From positions 186,001 to 250,000 of the forward strand of contig JAQTLL010000001.1 in the NCBI GenBank assembly GCA_028714915.1: DNA of 64,000 nt, written 5' to 3'. Source of the stretch: Sulfuricurvum sp. Lineage in GTDB: Bacteria > Campylobacterota > Campylobacteria > Campylobacterales > Sulfurimonadaceae. The position numbers and the translations under genes are program-made. Shown in pieces: positions 1 through 8,831 of the stretch; position 1 is the first letter of the stretch, and each line of letters opens with the position of its first letter. The notes below the pieces were generated by a model that ran no database searches, was not told where the DNA came from, and saw only the letters and a list, made by a program, of their open reading frames with translations.

Positions 1-194
1 AAAGCCTCCCGTTCAAGTCTCACAACCGCATGGGTAATCCCGTAATCGCGTGCAACTTCAGCGATCATGCATGCTCCATGCCCATACGCATTGTCTTTTA
101 AAACCACCGCAATTTTATCTTTACCACCGACTTGGTGTGCAATAATGTCAAGATTAATCTTTAGAGCCTCACGGCTAAGTTTTATTTTTCCCAT
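1..194 (-). CDS. alr: Alanine racemase, N-terminal part (runs off the window)
   Basis: The first 64 codons of a minus-strand gene are present, starting with ATG at 194. The motif VLKDNAYGHG (residues 31-40) is the pyridoxal-phosphate lysine motif of alanine racemases, with Lys33 as the Schiff-base residue. The enzyme makes D-alanine for peptidoglycan in the cytoplasm. The rest of the gene lies outside the window. It is divergent from the agmatine deiminase gene, with only 26 bp between the two starts, so their promoters must overlap or lie inside the neighbouring genes. Confidence 0.9.
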   Translation of the reverse strand, partial: MGKIKLSREALKINLDIIAHQVGGKDKIAVVLKDNAYGHGACMIAEVARDYGITHAVVRLEREA

Positions 195-220
195 AACAAA
201 TTATAGTACAAGGTAAGTTA

Positions 221-1237
221 ATGCGCTATTTCCCCGCCGAATTTGAACTTCAAAGTTTTGTTCAACTCATTTTTCCCCATCCGCTAAGCGACTGGTCGCA
301 GTATCTTGAAGAGGCACGACAATGTTTTGTCACTATCGCCACTTCTATTGCCGCGTATCAGCCTTGTCTCATCGTATGTGATGATGTGGACGTTGTCAAA
401 AGCTATTTCATCTCACACGACAACCTTATTTTTATTCCCTACCAAAGTGATGATACGTGGGCCCGTGATTGCAGTGCATTAAGTGTCATTGATGAAGACG
501 AAGACGAAGCACTGTTGCTGGATTTCACTTTCACCGGCTGGGGTGGAAAATTTGACGCGACGCGTGATAATGCAATGAGCGAAAGCATCAAAAGCGTCTA
601 CGGTGCTCGTATGGAAAAAATCGACCTCATTTTAGAAGGGGGGGGAGTCGAATCCAACGGCGCAGGAAGTTTACTGACGACGGCTCAGTGTCTTCTAAAC
701 CCAAATCGAAATCCTCACCTCACAAAAGAACAAACCGAAGCACTTTTGAAAAAAGAGTTTGGAGTCGAGCAGATTTTATGGCTTTATCACGGTTATTTGG
801 CGGGGGATGATACCGATAGCCACATCGATACTCTTGCCCGTTTTATTGATACCGACACCATCATATACGTTAAATGCAATGATGAGAGCGATGAGCATTA
901 CACTGAATTGAAAAAAATGGAAGAAGAGCTTCAAGCCTTGCGTGATTTGGATGGAGAACCTTTCCGTCTCATTGCATTGCCGATGACTCAGCCCCATTTT
1001 TATGAGGGTGAACGACTTCCTGCAACGTACGCCAATTTTTTGATACTCAACGATGCCGTTCTTTTACCCGTCTACAATGATGTACATGATGCCGAGGCGA
1101 TTGCTATTTGTGAGAGAGCATTTCGCGGGCGTGACATCATCCCCATCGACTGCTCTGTCCTCATCCGTCAACACGGTTCGCTCCACTGTGTTACCATGCA
1201 ATTCCCCGAAGATGTATCCATTCGAATACCCTCTTAA
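221..1237 (+). CDS. aguA: Agmatine deiminase (peptidyl-arginine deiminase family)
   Basis: The 338-residue protein belongs to the Porphyromonas-type peptidyl-arginine deiminase family, whose bacterial members hydrolyse agmatine to N-carbamoylputrescine and ammonia for putrescine synthesis. Visible family motifs are EGGGVESNGAGS, GDDTDSHID with catalytic His201, YANFLILND, and a C-terminal HGSLHCVT in which Cys323 is the expected nucleophile. No signal peptide is seen, so it acts in the cytoplasm. The start at 221 follows an AAGGT ribosome site. No N-carbamoylputrescine amidohydrolase lies next to it, so the next step must be encoded elsewhere. Peptidyl-arginine deiminase activity is less likely without an export signal. 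Confidence 0.9.
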   Translation: MRYFPAEFELQSFVQLIFPHPLSDWSQYLEEARQCFVTIATSIAAYQPCLIVCDDVDVVKSYFISHDNLIFIPYQSDDTWARDCSALSVIDEDEDEALLLDFTFTGWGGKFDATRDNAMSESIKSVYGARMEKIDLILEGGGVESNGAGSLLTTAQCLLNPNRNPHLTKEQTEALLKKEFGVEQILWLYHGYLAGDDTDSHIDTLARFIDTDTIIYVKCNDESDEHYTELKKMEEELQALRDLDGEPFRLIALPMTQPHFYEGERLPATYANFLILNDAVLLPVYNDVHDAEAIAICERAFRGRDIIPIDCSVLIRQHGSLHCVTMQFPEDVSIRIPS

Positions 1238-1294
1238 CACTAATGTAACACTCTTTCTCTACAATATCTTCATATTATCTTAAGGATTTAAAGT

Positions 1295-3307
1295 ATGAAG
1301 AAGCTTTCCTTTCTCTCATTGGCTGCAATTGCTTCCCTCGCCTCTGAACCCGTCTCTATCCAAAAAATTACTGTTGAAGCTGCTATGCCCAAAGCCGATA
1401 GCAAGAATGTTGATGCGGATGAAATGGTTAAATTTTCCCGCCAATCCGATTTAGGGGAAATGCTCTCCCAGACTCTCCCTGAAATCAGTCATGTTCGCAG
1501 CAGTGCCGTAGGTAACGATATTGTTTTGCGCGGTCTGAAAAAAGACAACATCAATATCACGATCGATGATGCCAAAGTATGCGGTGCCTGCCCGAACCGT
1601 ATGGACCCTCCCGCAATGCACGTATCTTCCAGCCAGATTAAAAGTGTAGAAGTACAAGAGGGACCGTTTGACGTCACCCAGTTCGGAAGCCTCGGCGGTA
1701 AAATCAACGTTGTGACCAAAGATCCTGGAAAAGGGGTCGGAGGCGAAGTATCTGCAACGCTTGGCAGTTTCGATTATCACAAAATCGGCGGAACGGTATA
1801 CGGCGGTAACGATACCGTTCAAGCCCTTGTCGGATACAGCCGTGAAACCAGCGGCCAATACAAAGACGGCAACGGTAAAACGATGGCAGAACAAGCTGAC
1901 AGCGCTGCAACAGCAGGACAGCGTTATTCAACTGCCCATAGAAATGACAATGCGTACGAGCGTCAAAATTTTTGGTCAAAGATTATCGCCAATATCGGCA
2001 ATAACCAAAAATTGACTCTCAGCTATTTTGGTGACCGTGCGAATAATGTCCTCTATCCGCGCTATACCATGGATGCCCTCAAAGACAATACTGATATTTT
2101 TAATGCCAAATATCAACTCTTTCATCTTGCCTCTTTATCGGATGAACTCAAAGTCGAAGCATACCATTCGAAAGTTACCCACGAAATGGGAACCGATTTT
2201 AGAGCAGGGGCCACTACTCCTGCGGCAACTATGGTCTCTCCGATTGAAGCGACAATCAAAGGGGTTCGTGTCGAAAATAAAGCCCATATCAGCGATACAA
2301 AAGTAACCGTAGGGCTAGATACCTCTAACCGAAATTGGAATGGAACCAAAGGGTCACGTCTCAACCCGTATACAACCGTCCAAATTCCTGATGCCGATAC
2401 TGCCAATCTAGGGCTCTATGCAAAAGGATCTCAAGACATAGGAGCAGTGGATGTAAGCGGCGGAATGCGCTATGACAATACCCGCATCAATGCAAATCAA
2501 TCCTTAATGCCTGCCGTACTGGATCGAAAATTTAATGATCTCAGCGCAAACGCAATGGCACGCTATCACTATAGCAATAGAGGAAGTGTATTCTTCGGTT
2601 TAGGTCAGTCCATACGCGTCCCTGATGCAAAAGAGCTCTACTTTAACGGCAGCGGAAACACCAACCTAAACGAAACAATCAACCGTGAACTCGATTTAGG
2701 TATCGAGCAAACCCTAGGAAATCTTCACCTCAAAGGGACAGTATTCTACAGTGATTTGAAAAATTATATTTACGCCTATAATAAAACAGCATCTGCAACG
2801 TCTTTTGCTAATATTGATGCTACTATCATGGGTGGTGATATTACAGCCGATTACCTTTTAAGCAGCGAATGGTCACTTCAGTCGGGGATTGCTTGTCAAA
2901 AAGGGGTAAAAAAAGATCCTTCACAACTTTCCCGCATAACCGGAGTCACAGCGACCCAAACCGATAAAGATTTAGCCGATATTCCACCGATCAAAGGACG
3001 CGTTGCCTTGGTATTCGATGACGCTCAACATTATGCTGCTGCCGAATGGATCGGGGCAAAATCCCAAAAGTATGATCAAGACAACGGAGAACAAGCAATA
3101 AAAGGATACGGAATCCTCAATTTCAAATACGGGACAGAACTAGGAAAAGGATTTTCTATCAGCACCGGTATCAATAATTTCTTCAATCGTACCTATGCGG
3201 TCAGTAACAGTTATATCGGATTAACGACACTTACGGGAAGTACTCAGCCTCTTCTCCTCAACGATCCGGGACGTAACTTATATATGACGGTTAGTTACAA
3301 ATTTTAG
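1295..3307 (+). CDS. TonB-dependent outer-membrane receptor, OprC/NosA-like (probable copper receptor)
   Basis: The 670-residue protein has a signal peptide (about residues 1-17), an N-terminal plug (about 45-145, with DIVLRGLKKDNINITIDD and the GGKINVVTKDP end motif) and a 22-strand-type barrel ending in a terminal aromatic, SYKF. The plug contains CGACPNRMDPP, a CxxxM motif (Cys99, Met103), and the barrel carries HEM (His296, Met298), an HxM motif. This pair is the copper-binding signature described for OprC; NosA, which delivers copper to nitrous oxide reductase, is related. The start at 1295 has AAGGA upstream. The gene is monocistronic: a hairpin at 3302-3324 follows it and no TonB/ExbBD genes are nearby. 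The copper role is inferred from the motifs. Confidence 0.85.
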   Translation: MKKLSFLSLAAIASLASEPVSIQKITVEAAMPKADSKNVDADEMVKFSRQSDLGEMLSQTLPEISHVRSSAVGNDIVLRGLKKDNINITIDDAKVCGACPNRMDPPAMHVSSSQIKSVEVQEGPFDVTQFGSLGGKINVVTKDPGKGVGGEVSATLGSFDYHKIGGTVYGGNDTVQALVGYSRETSGQYKDGNGKTMAEQADSAATAGQRYSTAHRNDNAYERQNFWSKIIANIGNNQKLTLSYFGDRANNVLYPRYTMDALKDNTDIFNAKYQLFHLASLSDELKVEAYHSKVTHEMGTDFRAGATTPAATMVSPIEATIKGVRVENKAHISDTKVTVGLDTSNRNWNGTKGSRLNPYTTVQIPDADTANLGLYAKGSQDIGAVDVSGGMRYDNTRINANQSLMPAVLDRKFNDLSANAMARYHYSNRGSVFFGLGQSIRVPDAKELYFNGSGNTNLNETINRELDLGIEQTLGNLHLKGTVFYSDLKNYIYAYNKTASATSFANIDATIMGGDITADYLLSSEWSLQSGIACQKGVKKDPSQLSRITGVTATQTDKDLADIPPIKGRVALVFDDAQHYAAAEWIGAKSQKYDQDNGEQAIKGYGILNFKYGTELGKGFSISTGINNFFNRTYAVSNSYIGLTTLTGSTQPLLLNDPGRNLYMTVSYKF

Positions 3308-3324
3308 GCTTCCGTCGCCTAAAA
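3302..3324. terminator. Bidirectional terminator between convergent genes
   Basis: A perfect 8-bp inverted repeat, TTTTAGGC and GCCTAAAA, with a 7-nt loop. The T-rich and A-rich arms give a U-tract in either direction. It overlaps the receptor stop codon and lies just before the end of the convergent M23 peptidase gene, so it can serve both. Confidence 0.7.
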
Positions 3325-4512
3325 TGCTTTCACTTTAAACGACTCTTTATCTACATAATAGGTATCTTGGAAATCATATCCTCGACGTTTAAGTGGTTTG
3401 GTACGCAATTTTTCATTAAAAATACGGTCCAATTTGCTACGAATCGCAACAAAAGCCCTCTGTTCTTTACCGCTAAACCCTTCAGTTTTTTTCTTCATAA
3501 CTCCAATCGGATTAATGGGTGTACTCCCATCGTACATTCCAAAATGCAAATGGGGACCCGATGAAAGTCCGGATGAACCGACAAAACCGATAAGTTCTCC
3601 TTGTTTTACGCTTGACCCGACATGAATTCCCGGCTTGAACCCTCTTTGATGGGCATAAAGGCTGGTAAGTCCATTGGAATGACGAATTTTAATGGTTTTT
3701 CCATATCCGTTTGAATAACCGACGAAACACACACGTCCATCACCCGTAGACAAAATCTGCGTCCCCGGACGAGCTCCAAAATCTACTCCCACATGGGCAC
3801 GATAGCGATGCAAAACGGGGTGATACCGACTCTTCGTAAATCCAGATGTTATCCGTGCATTACGAATAGGGAGTTTGAAAATAAATTTTTCAAACTGAGC
3901 TCCCTTGGTATCGTAAAAACGCCCGTCACTATGACGATAAAGGGCATAACGTACTCCTCCGATTTCAATCATTGCACCCGAAACTTCAGGCATTGAAAAA
4001 AGCTTTCCCTGACGATATTTTTGCTCATAGACAATAACAAGAGGTTCTCCTGATTTAAGGTCTTTTTTGAAATTCACCCGCCCATTAAACATCTTTACAA
4101 AGATTGAAGCCAAATTTTTAGACCCGGTAGCTTTAAGAATGTCATCATAAGGAACACTGTTAATTTGTGTATAAAGCACTTCTTTGTAGCTCTCACTGAT
4201 AATAGGGATAACACGCATACTGTAACGGTTTTTGGGAGTTAAATAAATTTGAAGCTGAAGCTCATCATTGACAGGAACAAGGATTTGCTTGATGGTATTT
4301 TTAGAGCTTATCAACATCTGGCAATTAGCGGCGTAGGGAATATCTTCGGTAAGTTTTTGATCCTCTTTATCCATATTGTAATAAAGAGCCAGAGGGAGTT
4401 TTTTATGTTCTAAAAAGGTGAGAAAACTCTCTCCATTATTCCATTTAAACGGTTTGACTTGTGATGCAAAAATCAAAATGGGTAACACTAAAAATAGAAA
4501 TATTCGACCCAT
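3319..4512 (-). CDS. csd3: M23 family peptidoglycan peptidase, Csd3/HdpA-like
   Basis: The 397-residue protein has an N-terminal hydrophobic export signal (FLFLVLPILIFAS), an inhibitory-type N-terminal region and a C-terminal LytM/M23 zinc domain. Expected metal ligands are in HVGVDFG (His240, Asp244) and GPHLHFG (His321, His323). Length and architecture match Helicobacter pylori Csd3/HdpA, a D,D-endopeptidase/carboxypeptidase that shapes the cell in the periplasm. The order M23 peptidase, pgbA-like, glcD is the same around that gene in H. pylori. I chose ATG at 4512 because AAGGA lies 5 nt upstream; an ATG two codons earlier overlaps this ribosome site. Confidence 0.85.
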   Translation of the reverse strand: MGRIFLFLVLPILIFASQVKPFKWNNGESFLTFLEHKKLPLALYYNMDKEDQKLTEDIPYAANCQMLISSKNTIKQILVPVNDELQLQIYLTPKNRYSMRVIPIISESYKEVLYTQINSVPYDDILKATGSKNLASIFVKMFNGRVNFKKDLKSGEPLVIVYEQKYRQGKLFSMPEVSGAMIEIGGVRYALYRHSDGRFYDTKGAQFEKFIFKLPIRNARITSGFTKSRYHPVLHRYRAHVGVDFGARPGTQILSTGDGRVCFVGYSNGYGKTIKIRHSNGLTSLYAHQRGFKPGIHVGSSVKQGELIGFVGSSGLSSGPHLHFGMYDGSTPINPIGVMKKKTEGFSGKEQRAFVAIRSKLDRIFNEKLRTKPLKRRGYDFQDTYYVDKESFKVKAF

Positions 4513-4591
4513 TATCATCCTTGAACACTATTTTTTTGCAAAAAGAGTTTTAAATGATAGCAAAAAATCTGTTTACAAAGTCTCTATTAGC

Positions 4592-4597
4592 TATAAT
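4592..4597 (+). promoter_or_regulatory. Probable -10 element for the pgbA-like/glcD unit
   Basis: Perfect TATAAT 32 bp before the pgbA-like start, within the divergent region shared with the M23 peptidase gene. A TTTACA lies at 4572-4577 with a short 14-bp spacer, so the -35 is uncertain. Confidence 0.5.
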
Positions 4598-4629
4598 CTA
4601 TCGTATTTACCCCAACAAAGGTTACCCTA

Positions 4630-5424
4630 ATGCGCATTTGGTTTTTTTTACTCATCACGCTCGGAATGCTTGAAGCATCCTCTATTTCAACACCATTATT
4701 GGACGTACAAGAGCAACGAGGCTCGATTGAAGCACCGGAACTAAAGGTGGGAATGAGCGGTTTTGTTGTTCGCCATTTTGATGCCACACACAGCTCTATC
4801 ATTGCCAATGCACGTGTCACACAAATTAACTCTGCATCCAATCGTGGACTCGTCGAGTTCTCGCCGTATGACGGATTGCGTCAAAATTCTCTCCCCAGCG
4901 GTACATGGACACCAAAAGCCACTGACGAAGTTGTCATTGCCTACGATTATGCTCGTGCCTTGCTGATTGCACCCAATGACGATACGTATACCGCACTCAT
5001 TGCAAGTATCCCTAACGTCGAATGGATTCATCCCGATCTCTACGCCACGTATCTCTCTCATCAAGGGCATCCAACCCCTTTAGTAGAAGATTTTCGCCGT
5101 TTTTGTACCTCTGCTTCTATCGGATTACTTTTTGTTCAAAGTGCTGAAACGCTCTTTACTCTCGATTGTAAAAGCTTTACACTCCTCCAAAGTGTAGCCT
5201 CTCGTTCTGTCGGTAAAGAATCTGTAGCTCCTTTTTATACCCGTGTTCCTACTATCCGTGCTGCATGGTGGGGAGAGGGAAGCTCACGTCTTGAGTCGTA
5301 TGAACCCTATTATCTTCAACAAATTGCTTTAAGCAACCCAAAAAATAAAGAATTATATGAACTCTACAAAGTGAAATTTGGCGAGAAAAGTGCACTATTA
5401 CGCCATTTTAATACCAAGGAATAA
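4630..5424 (+). CDS. Exported PgbA-N domain protein (plasminogen-binding protein PgbA-like)
   Basis: The 264-residue protein has a signal peptide (MRIWFFLLITLGMLEASS). It resembles the N-terminal domain named after H. pylori PgbA and found across the epsilon group, with features such as ELKVGMSGFVVRHFD near residue 40. The long C-terminal tail that carries plasminogen binding in H. pylori is absent, so that activity should not be assumed in this probably environmental bacterium. The true role is unknown; a periplasmic or envelope function is inferred from export and from the conserved neighbours (csd3-like upstream, glcD 2 nt downstream). Confidence 0.7.
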   Translation: MRIWFFLLITLGMLEASSISTPLLDVQEQRGSIEAPELKVGMSGFVVRHFDATHSSIIANARVTQINSASNRGLVEFSPYDGLRQNSLPSGTWTPKATDEVVIAYDYARALLIAPNDDTYTALIASIPNVEWIHPDLYATYLSHQGHPTPLVEDFRRFCTSASIGLLFVQSAETLFTLDCKSFTLLQSVASRSVGKESVAPFYTRVPTIRAAWWGEGSSRLESYEPYYLQQIALSNPKNKELYELYKVKFGEKSALLRHFNTKE

Positions 5425-5426
5425 TC

Positions 5427-6812
5427 ATGCTGCCTTCTACTACGCTTGATTTTTTTACTGAACTGCTCGGGCACGAAAACGTTTACAGTGACAAAGCTCA
5501 CCTGATTGCCTACTCGTATGACGCAACACGTGAGAAATTTCAACCCGATGCCGTTGTATTCCCCCGTCATGAACAAGACGTAAGTGATATTTTACGCTAT
5601 TGCAATGAGCACCGAATCGTTATTGTTCCGCGCGGTGCAGGGAGCGGTTTTACCGGCGGCGCTCTCCCCTCATCCGGCGGAATTGTTTTAGCTTTTGAAA
5701 AACATATGAATAAAATCTTAGAAATCGATATGCAAAACATGGTTGCCATCGTCCAGCCGGGTGTCATCAACATGGAGCTACAAAAAGCCGTTGAAGAAGT
5801 CGGTCTTTTTTATCCGCCTGATCCCGCAAGTCAAGAGTACTCTACCATCGGAGGCAATGTCAACGAAAATGCCGGTGGAATGCGTGCGGCGAAATACGGT
5901 ATTACCAAAGACTACGTGATGGCTATTCGTGCGGTGCTTCCCAACGGTGATATTATTAAGGCAGGAAAACGCACCATCAAAGATGTTGCAGGATACAACA
6001 TCGCAGGAATTTTGATTGCCTCGGAGGGGACGCTCGCTGTCACCACCGAAGTCACTCTAAAACTCCTCTCAAAACCCAAAATGACCAAAACAGCCATGGG
6101 TATTTTTCCTACGGTAAGCGTTGCGATGGAAGCCGTTTATAAAACGATGGCAAGCGGTGTGACCCCTGTTGCCATGGAGTTTTTGGACAATCTCACTATT
6201 CGTGCCGTTGAGCAAGTGTATCATAAAGGGTTGCCCGTCGAAGCGGGAGCTATTCTCGTCACTGACGTGGATGGGAACCTCGAAGAGGACCTTGATTTTC
6301 AACTGGGTATCATCGAACAGGTATTCCGTGAAAATGGGTGCAGCGAGTTTAAAATCGCCCAGAACAAACAAGAAGCAAGCGATTTGTGGTTTGCGCGGCG
6401 CAATGCCAGTCAATCACTCTCGATTTATGGCTCTAAAAAAATCAATGAAGACGTCACCGTTCCCCGCTCTGCATTGCCTGAGCTGTTAGCGAAATTTAAT
6501 GCCATTGCCCTTAAATACAACATCAATATCCCCTGCTTCGGTCACACGGGCGATGGAAACGTCCATACCAATGTCATGGTCGACGGCAAAGATCCCCAAC
6601 AGGTCAAAATAGGTTACGAAGCCATCCGCGAAGTATTCCAAGCCACCATCGATTTGGGCGGAACACTCAGTGGGGAACACGGTATCGGTCTAGCCAAAGC
6701 CCCGTATATGTCGATGGCATTTACCCCTGAGGAGATGGCGCTGTTTCAATCCATTAAACGGGCATTTGACCCAAATAATATTCTAAACCCAGCTAAAATG
6801 GGGCTTGAATAG
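5427..6812 (+). CDS. glcD: FAD-linked glycolate/D-lactate oxidase subunit GlcD
   Basis: The 461-residue protein has the VAO/PCMH-type FAD-binding domain (PRGAGSGFTGGALPS near residue 70; STIGGNVNENAGG near 140) and a C-terminal FAD-oxidase domain (CFGHTGDGNVHTNV; GTLSGEHGIGLAK). The family oxidises glycolate or D-lactate and passes electrons to the quinone pool, usually with GlcE and GlcF-type partners, which are not seen here. AAGGA lies before the start, and the gene begins 2 nt after the pgbA-like stop, so the two are cotranscribed. Substrate (glycolate or D-lactate) cannot be decided from the sequence. Confidence 0.9.
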   Translation: MLPSTTLDFFTELLGHENVYSDKAHLIAYSYDATREKFQPDAVVFPRHEQDVSDILRYCNEHRIVIVPRGAGSGFTGGALPSSGGIVLAFEKHMNKILEIDMQNMVAIVQPGVINMELQKAVEEVGLFYPPDPASQEYSTIGGNVNENAGGMRAAKYGITKDYVMAIRAVLPNGDIIKAGKRTIKDVAGYNIAGILIASEGTLAVTTEVTLKLLSKPKMTKTAMGIFPTVSVAMEAVYKTMASGVTPVAMEFLDNLTIRAVEQVYHKGLPVEAGAILVTDVDGNLEEDLDFQLGIIEQVFRENGCSEFKIAQNKQEASDLWFARRNASQSLSIYGSKKINEDVTVPRSALPELLAKFNAIALKYNINIPCFGHTGDGNVHTNVMVDGKDPQQVKIGYEAIREVFQATIDLGGTLSGEHGIGLAKAPYMSMAFTPEEMALFQSIKRAFDPNNILNPAKMGLE

Positions 6813-6815
6813 CCA

Positions 6816-7622
6816 ATGAGCCTTAAAGCTTCTTGGCGCCATTTACGTCTTTTTATCATGATGATGTTTGATCGTGATATTACGGTGTATGCGTCTAGTC
6901 TTAGCTTTTATACTATTTTCACCGTCGTCCCCTTGCTGATTATTTCACTCAGCCTTATCGCGAATGTCCCTGTATTTAACGAACAATACGCCAAAATTCA
7001 GATCTTTATTTTTGATAATATCATGCCCGTACAAACCGAAGCGATTGCCGGGTATTTGGAATCTTTTTTTAAAAATTCTGTTCAGCTTGGAGTCATTGGA
7101 TTCGCAACGATGATTGCCTCATCCCTACTGTTTTTCCAGAATTTTGAACACATCGTCGGAAAAATCTTCAAAACTCCCAAACGGGGAGTTTGGGAATCCA
7201 TTACGACCTATTGGACACTCATTACCCTCACCCCGATCATTCTTATTGCCTCCATGAGCCTTAAAGCCTATTTACAAGCCAACATCACAGGTCTTGCCCT
7301 AAACGTACTCTCTGTTTTCCCTTTTTTACTGTTATGGGGGATTTTCTTTCTTATCTATAAAATTGCCGTTAACGCCAATGTCTCACTGAAATCTGCCGCC
7401 ATCAGCTCGTTTATTGTTGCAACTGTTTGGGGGTTGGCAAAAAACAGCTTTATCCAATACGTTTTTTACAACAAAACCTACGCAACCATGTACGGCTCGT
7501 TTTCAGCTCTCATTTTTTTCTTTTTATGGATTTACGTTTCATGGATTATCGTCATTTACGGAATGAAGCTATGCTATTTGATAAATCGCAGCACCAAGCG
7601 TTCCAATACCCAAAGCACCTAA
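6816..7622 (+). CDS. YihY/BrkB family inner-membrane protein
   Basis: The 268-residue protein has about six transmembrane helices and the family features ASSLSFYTIFTVVPLL near the N-terminus and YGSFSALIFFFLWIYVSW near the C-terminus. It was once called RNase BN by mistake; its function is not established. It follows glcD by 3 nt and probably ends that operon. Its last 54 bp overlap the 3' end of the convergent comEC-like gene. Confidence 0.85.
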   Translation: MSLKASWRHLRLFIMMMFDRDITVYASSLSFYTIFTVVPLLIISLSLIANVPVFNEQYAKIQIFIFDNIMPVQTEAIAGYLESFFKNSVQLGVIGFATMIASSLLFFQNFEHIVGKIFKTPKRGVWESITTYWTLITLTPIILIASMSLKAYLQANITGLALNVLSVFPFLLLWGIFFLIYKIAVNANVSLKSAAISSFIVATVWGLAKNSFIQYVFYNKTYATMYGSFSALIFFFLWIYVSWIIVIYGMKLCYLINRSTKRSNTQST

Positions 7623-8831
7623 CGCCCAAAACGCCTCTTTCCACCGCATAGCCATTAAAGCCACAAGAACACTCACATACCCAATCCACATCGGAATGAC
7701 TATTTTATGTACAACTCCTGAGTCAAACAACGTAATCAAATACGGATCAAAAAAATCTCCCCATGACGTCAAATGAAGCGCTAAAACAGCAGGATAATAG
7801 AGATTAAAGAGTAACGCGAGAGGAATCGAACCAAGATGCCAAAATCCAAATGTCCCAAAAATTGCTAATGAGATAGGAAGCATTACCAGATAGCACCAAA
7901 TATGCAGTGCCAAAAAGATTTGCCATGGTTTCCACTCTTCATAATAACGGACGAAAATAAAAATAGAGAGAACCCCAAAAGAAGAAAACCAAAATCCCAA
8001 TGAAAAAAAGAGTTTTGGAAAAAAGGCAAGCAAAATTCCTATCGTAATAAACAGCGTCTGAATCGACACAATCTTCATCCCGCGATCATAAAGCCAATAC
8101 CCCACAGCAATCATCCCAAATGATCGTACCATCGGAGGGATAAACTCCAATGCCCACAGATACAAAAACAGTAATCCAAGGACTATGAGAAAAAGATCAC
8201 GATTGCCGTGACGATAAGGAAAATAACGGTTGTGCAACCACCGATACGGCGGACGAAGGAGAAAATAGGCGATAATGCTCAAAATTCCAAAATGATACCC
8301 ACTGATGGAGAGAATATGACTCAACCCCATCGCCCCAACCAGCGTTTGAAACTCTTGGCTCATTGGAGTAGCCACAAACAACGCACCGTAGAGCTCCTGC
8401 ATCGTTTTATCCGTATGCATCGAGGCGATATGTCTATACCATTGCTCTTTGAGACTAAGCTGTGGATACACCTCAACGATAGAGGCACGCGCATTAAATC
8501 GGCTGAGATACTCCAAAAAAGTAACATTTTTGACTTGAAGTTCGACCAAAACTTCTCGTCCGCGTAAATCACGCAAATAGGGACTCATCACACATCGGCA
8601 CAGCGATCCATTATCCAGCTGTAATTTCATCGACGTTTTTGGTTGCTGCGCAATGAGGCGTATCTCTTGATCGATCACTTCTGCACGAATCAGAGGATCA
8701 TCAAAGCGTTTGAGTTGTGAGTATTTGTGATATTCATAGCTGAGGGAAAGTGAAGCGATAAAGAGAAGAAATAAAACAAAAAGGGAACCGCTTTTAAGGT
8801 CAAAGAGATCAATGCGTTCGAGTTTTGACAT
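7569..8831 (-). CDS. comEC: ComEC/Rec2-type competence membrane protein
   Basis: The 420-residue multi-spanning protein has the ComEC core signature MGLSHILSISGYHFGIL, part of the competence domain that forms the inner-membrane channel for incoming single-stranded DNA. It is much shorter than Bacillus or Neisseria ComEC: the C-terminal beta-lactamase-like domain is absent, as in other epsilon ComEC proteins. The start ATG at 8831 shares one base with the dnaB stop (TAATG), which suggests translational coupling. The 3' end overlaps the convergent yihY-family gene by 54 bp. It is the last gene of a long minus-strand run with pilin-like genes at its head. Confidence 0.85.
   Translation of the reverse strand: MSKLERIDLFDLKSGSLFVLFLLFIASLSLSYEYHKYSQLKRFDDPLIRAEVIDQEIRLIAQQPKTSMKLQLDNGSLCRCVMSPYLRDLRGREVLVELQVKNVTFLEYLSRFNARASIVEVYPQLSLKEQWYRHIASMHTDKTMQELYGALFVATPMSQEFQTLVGAMGLSHILSISGYHFGILSIIAYFLLRPPYRWLHNRYFPYRHGNRDLFLIVLGLLFLYLWALEFIPPMVRSFGMIAVGYWLYDRGMKIVSIQTLFITIGILLAFFPKLFFSLGFWFSSFGVLSIFIFVRYYEEWKPWQIFLALHIWCYLVMLPISLAIFGTFGFWHLGSIPLALLFNLYYPAVLALHLTSWGDFFDPYLITLFDSGVVHKIVIPMWIGYVSVLVALMAMRWKEAFWALGALGIGTLGAAIYQIA

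Noticed and set aside
1451-1894. 147-codon minus-strand frame inside the TonB receptor gene
   Set aside because: It lies wholly within a gene with clear domains and has no recognisable protein features.
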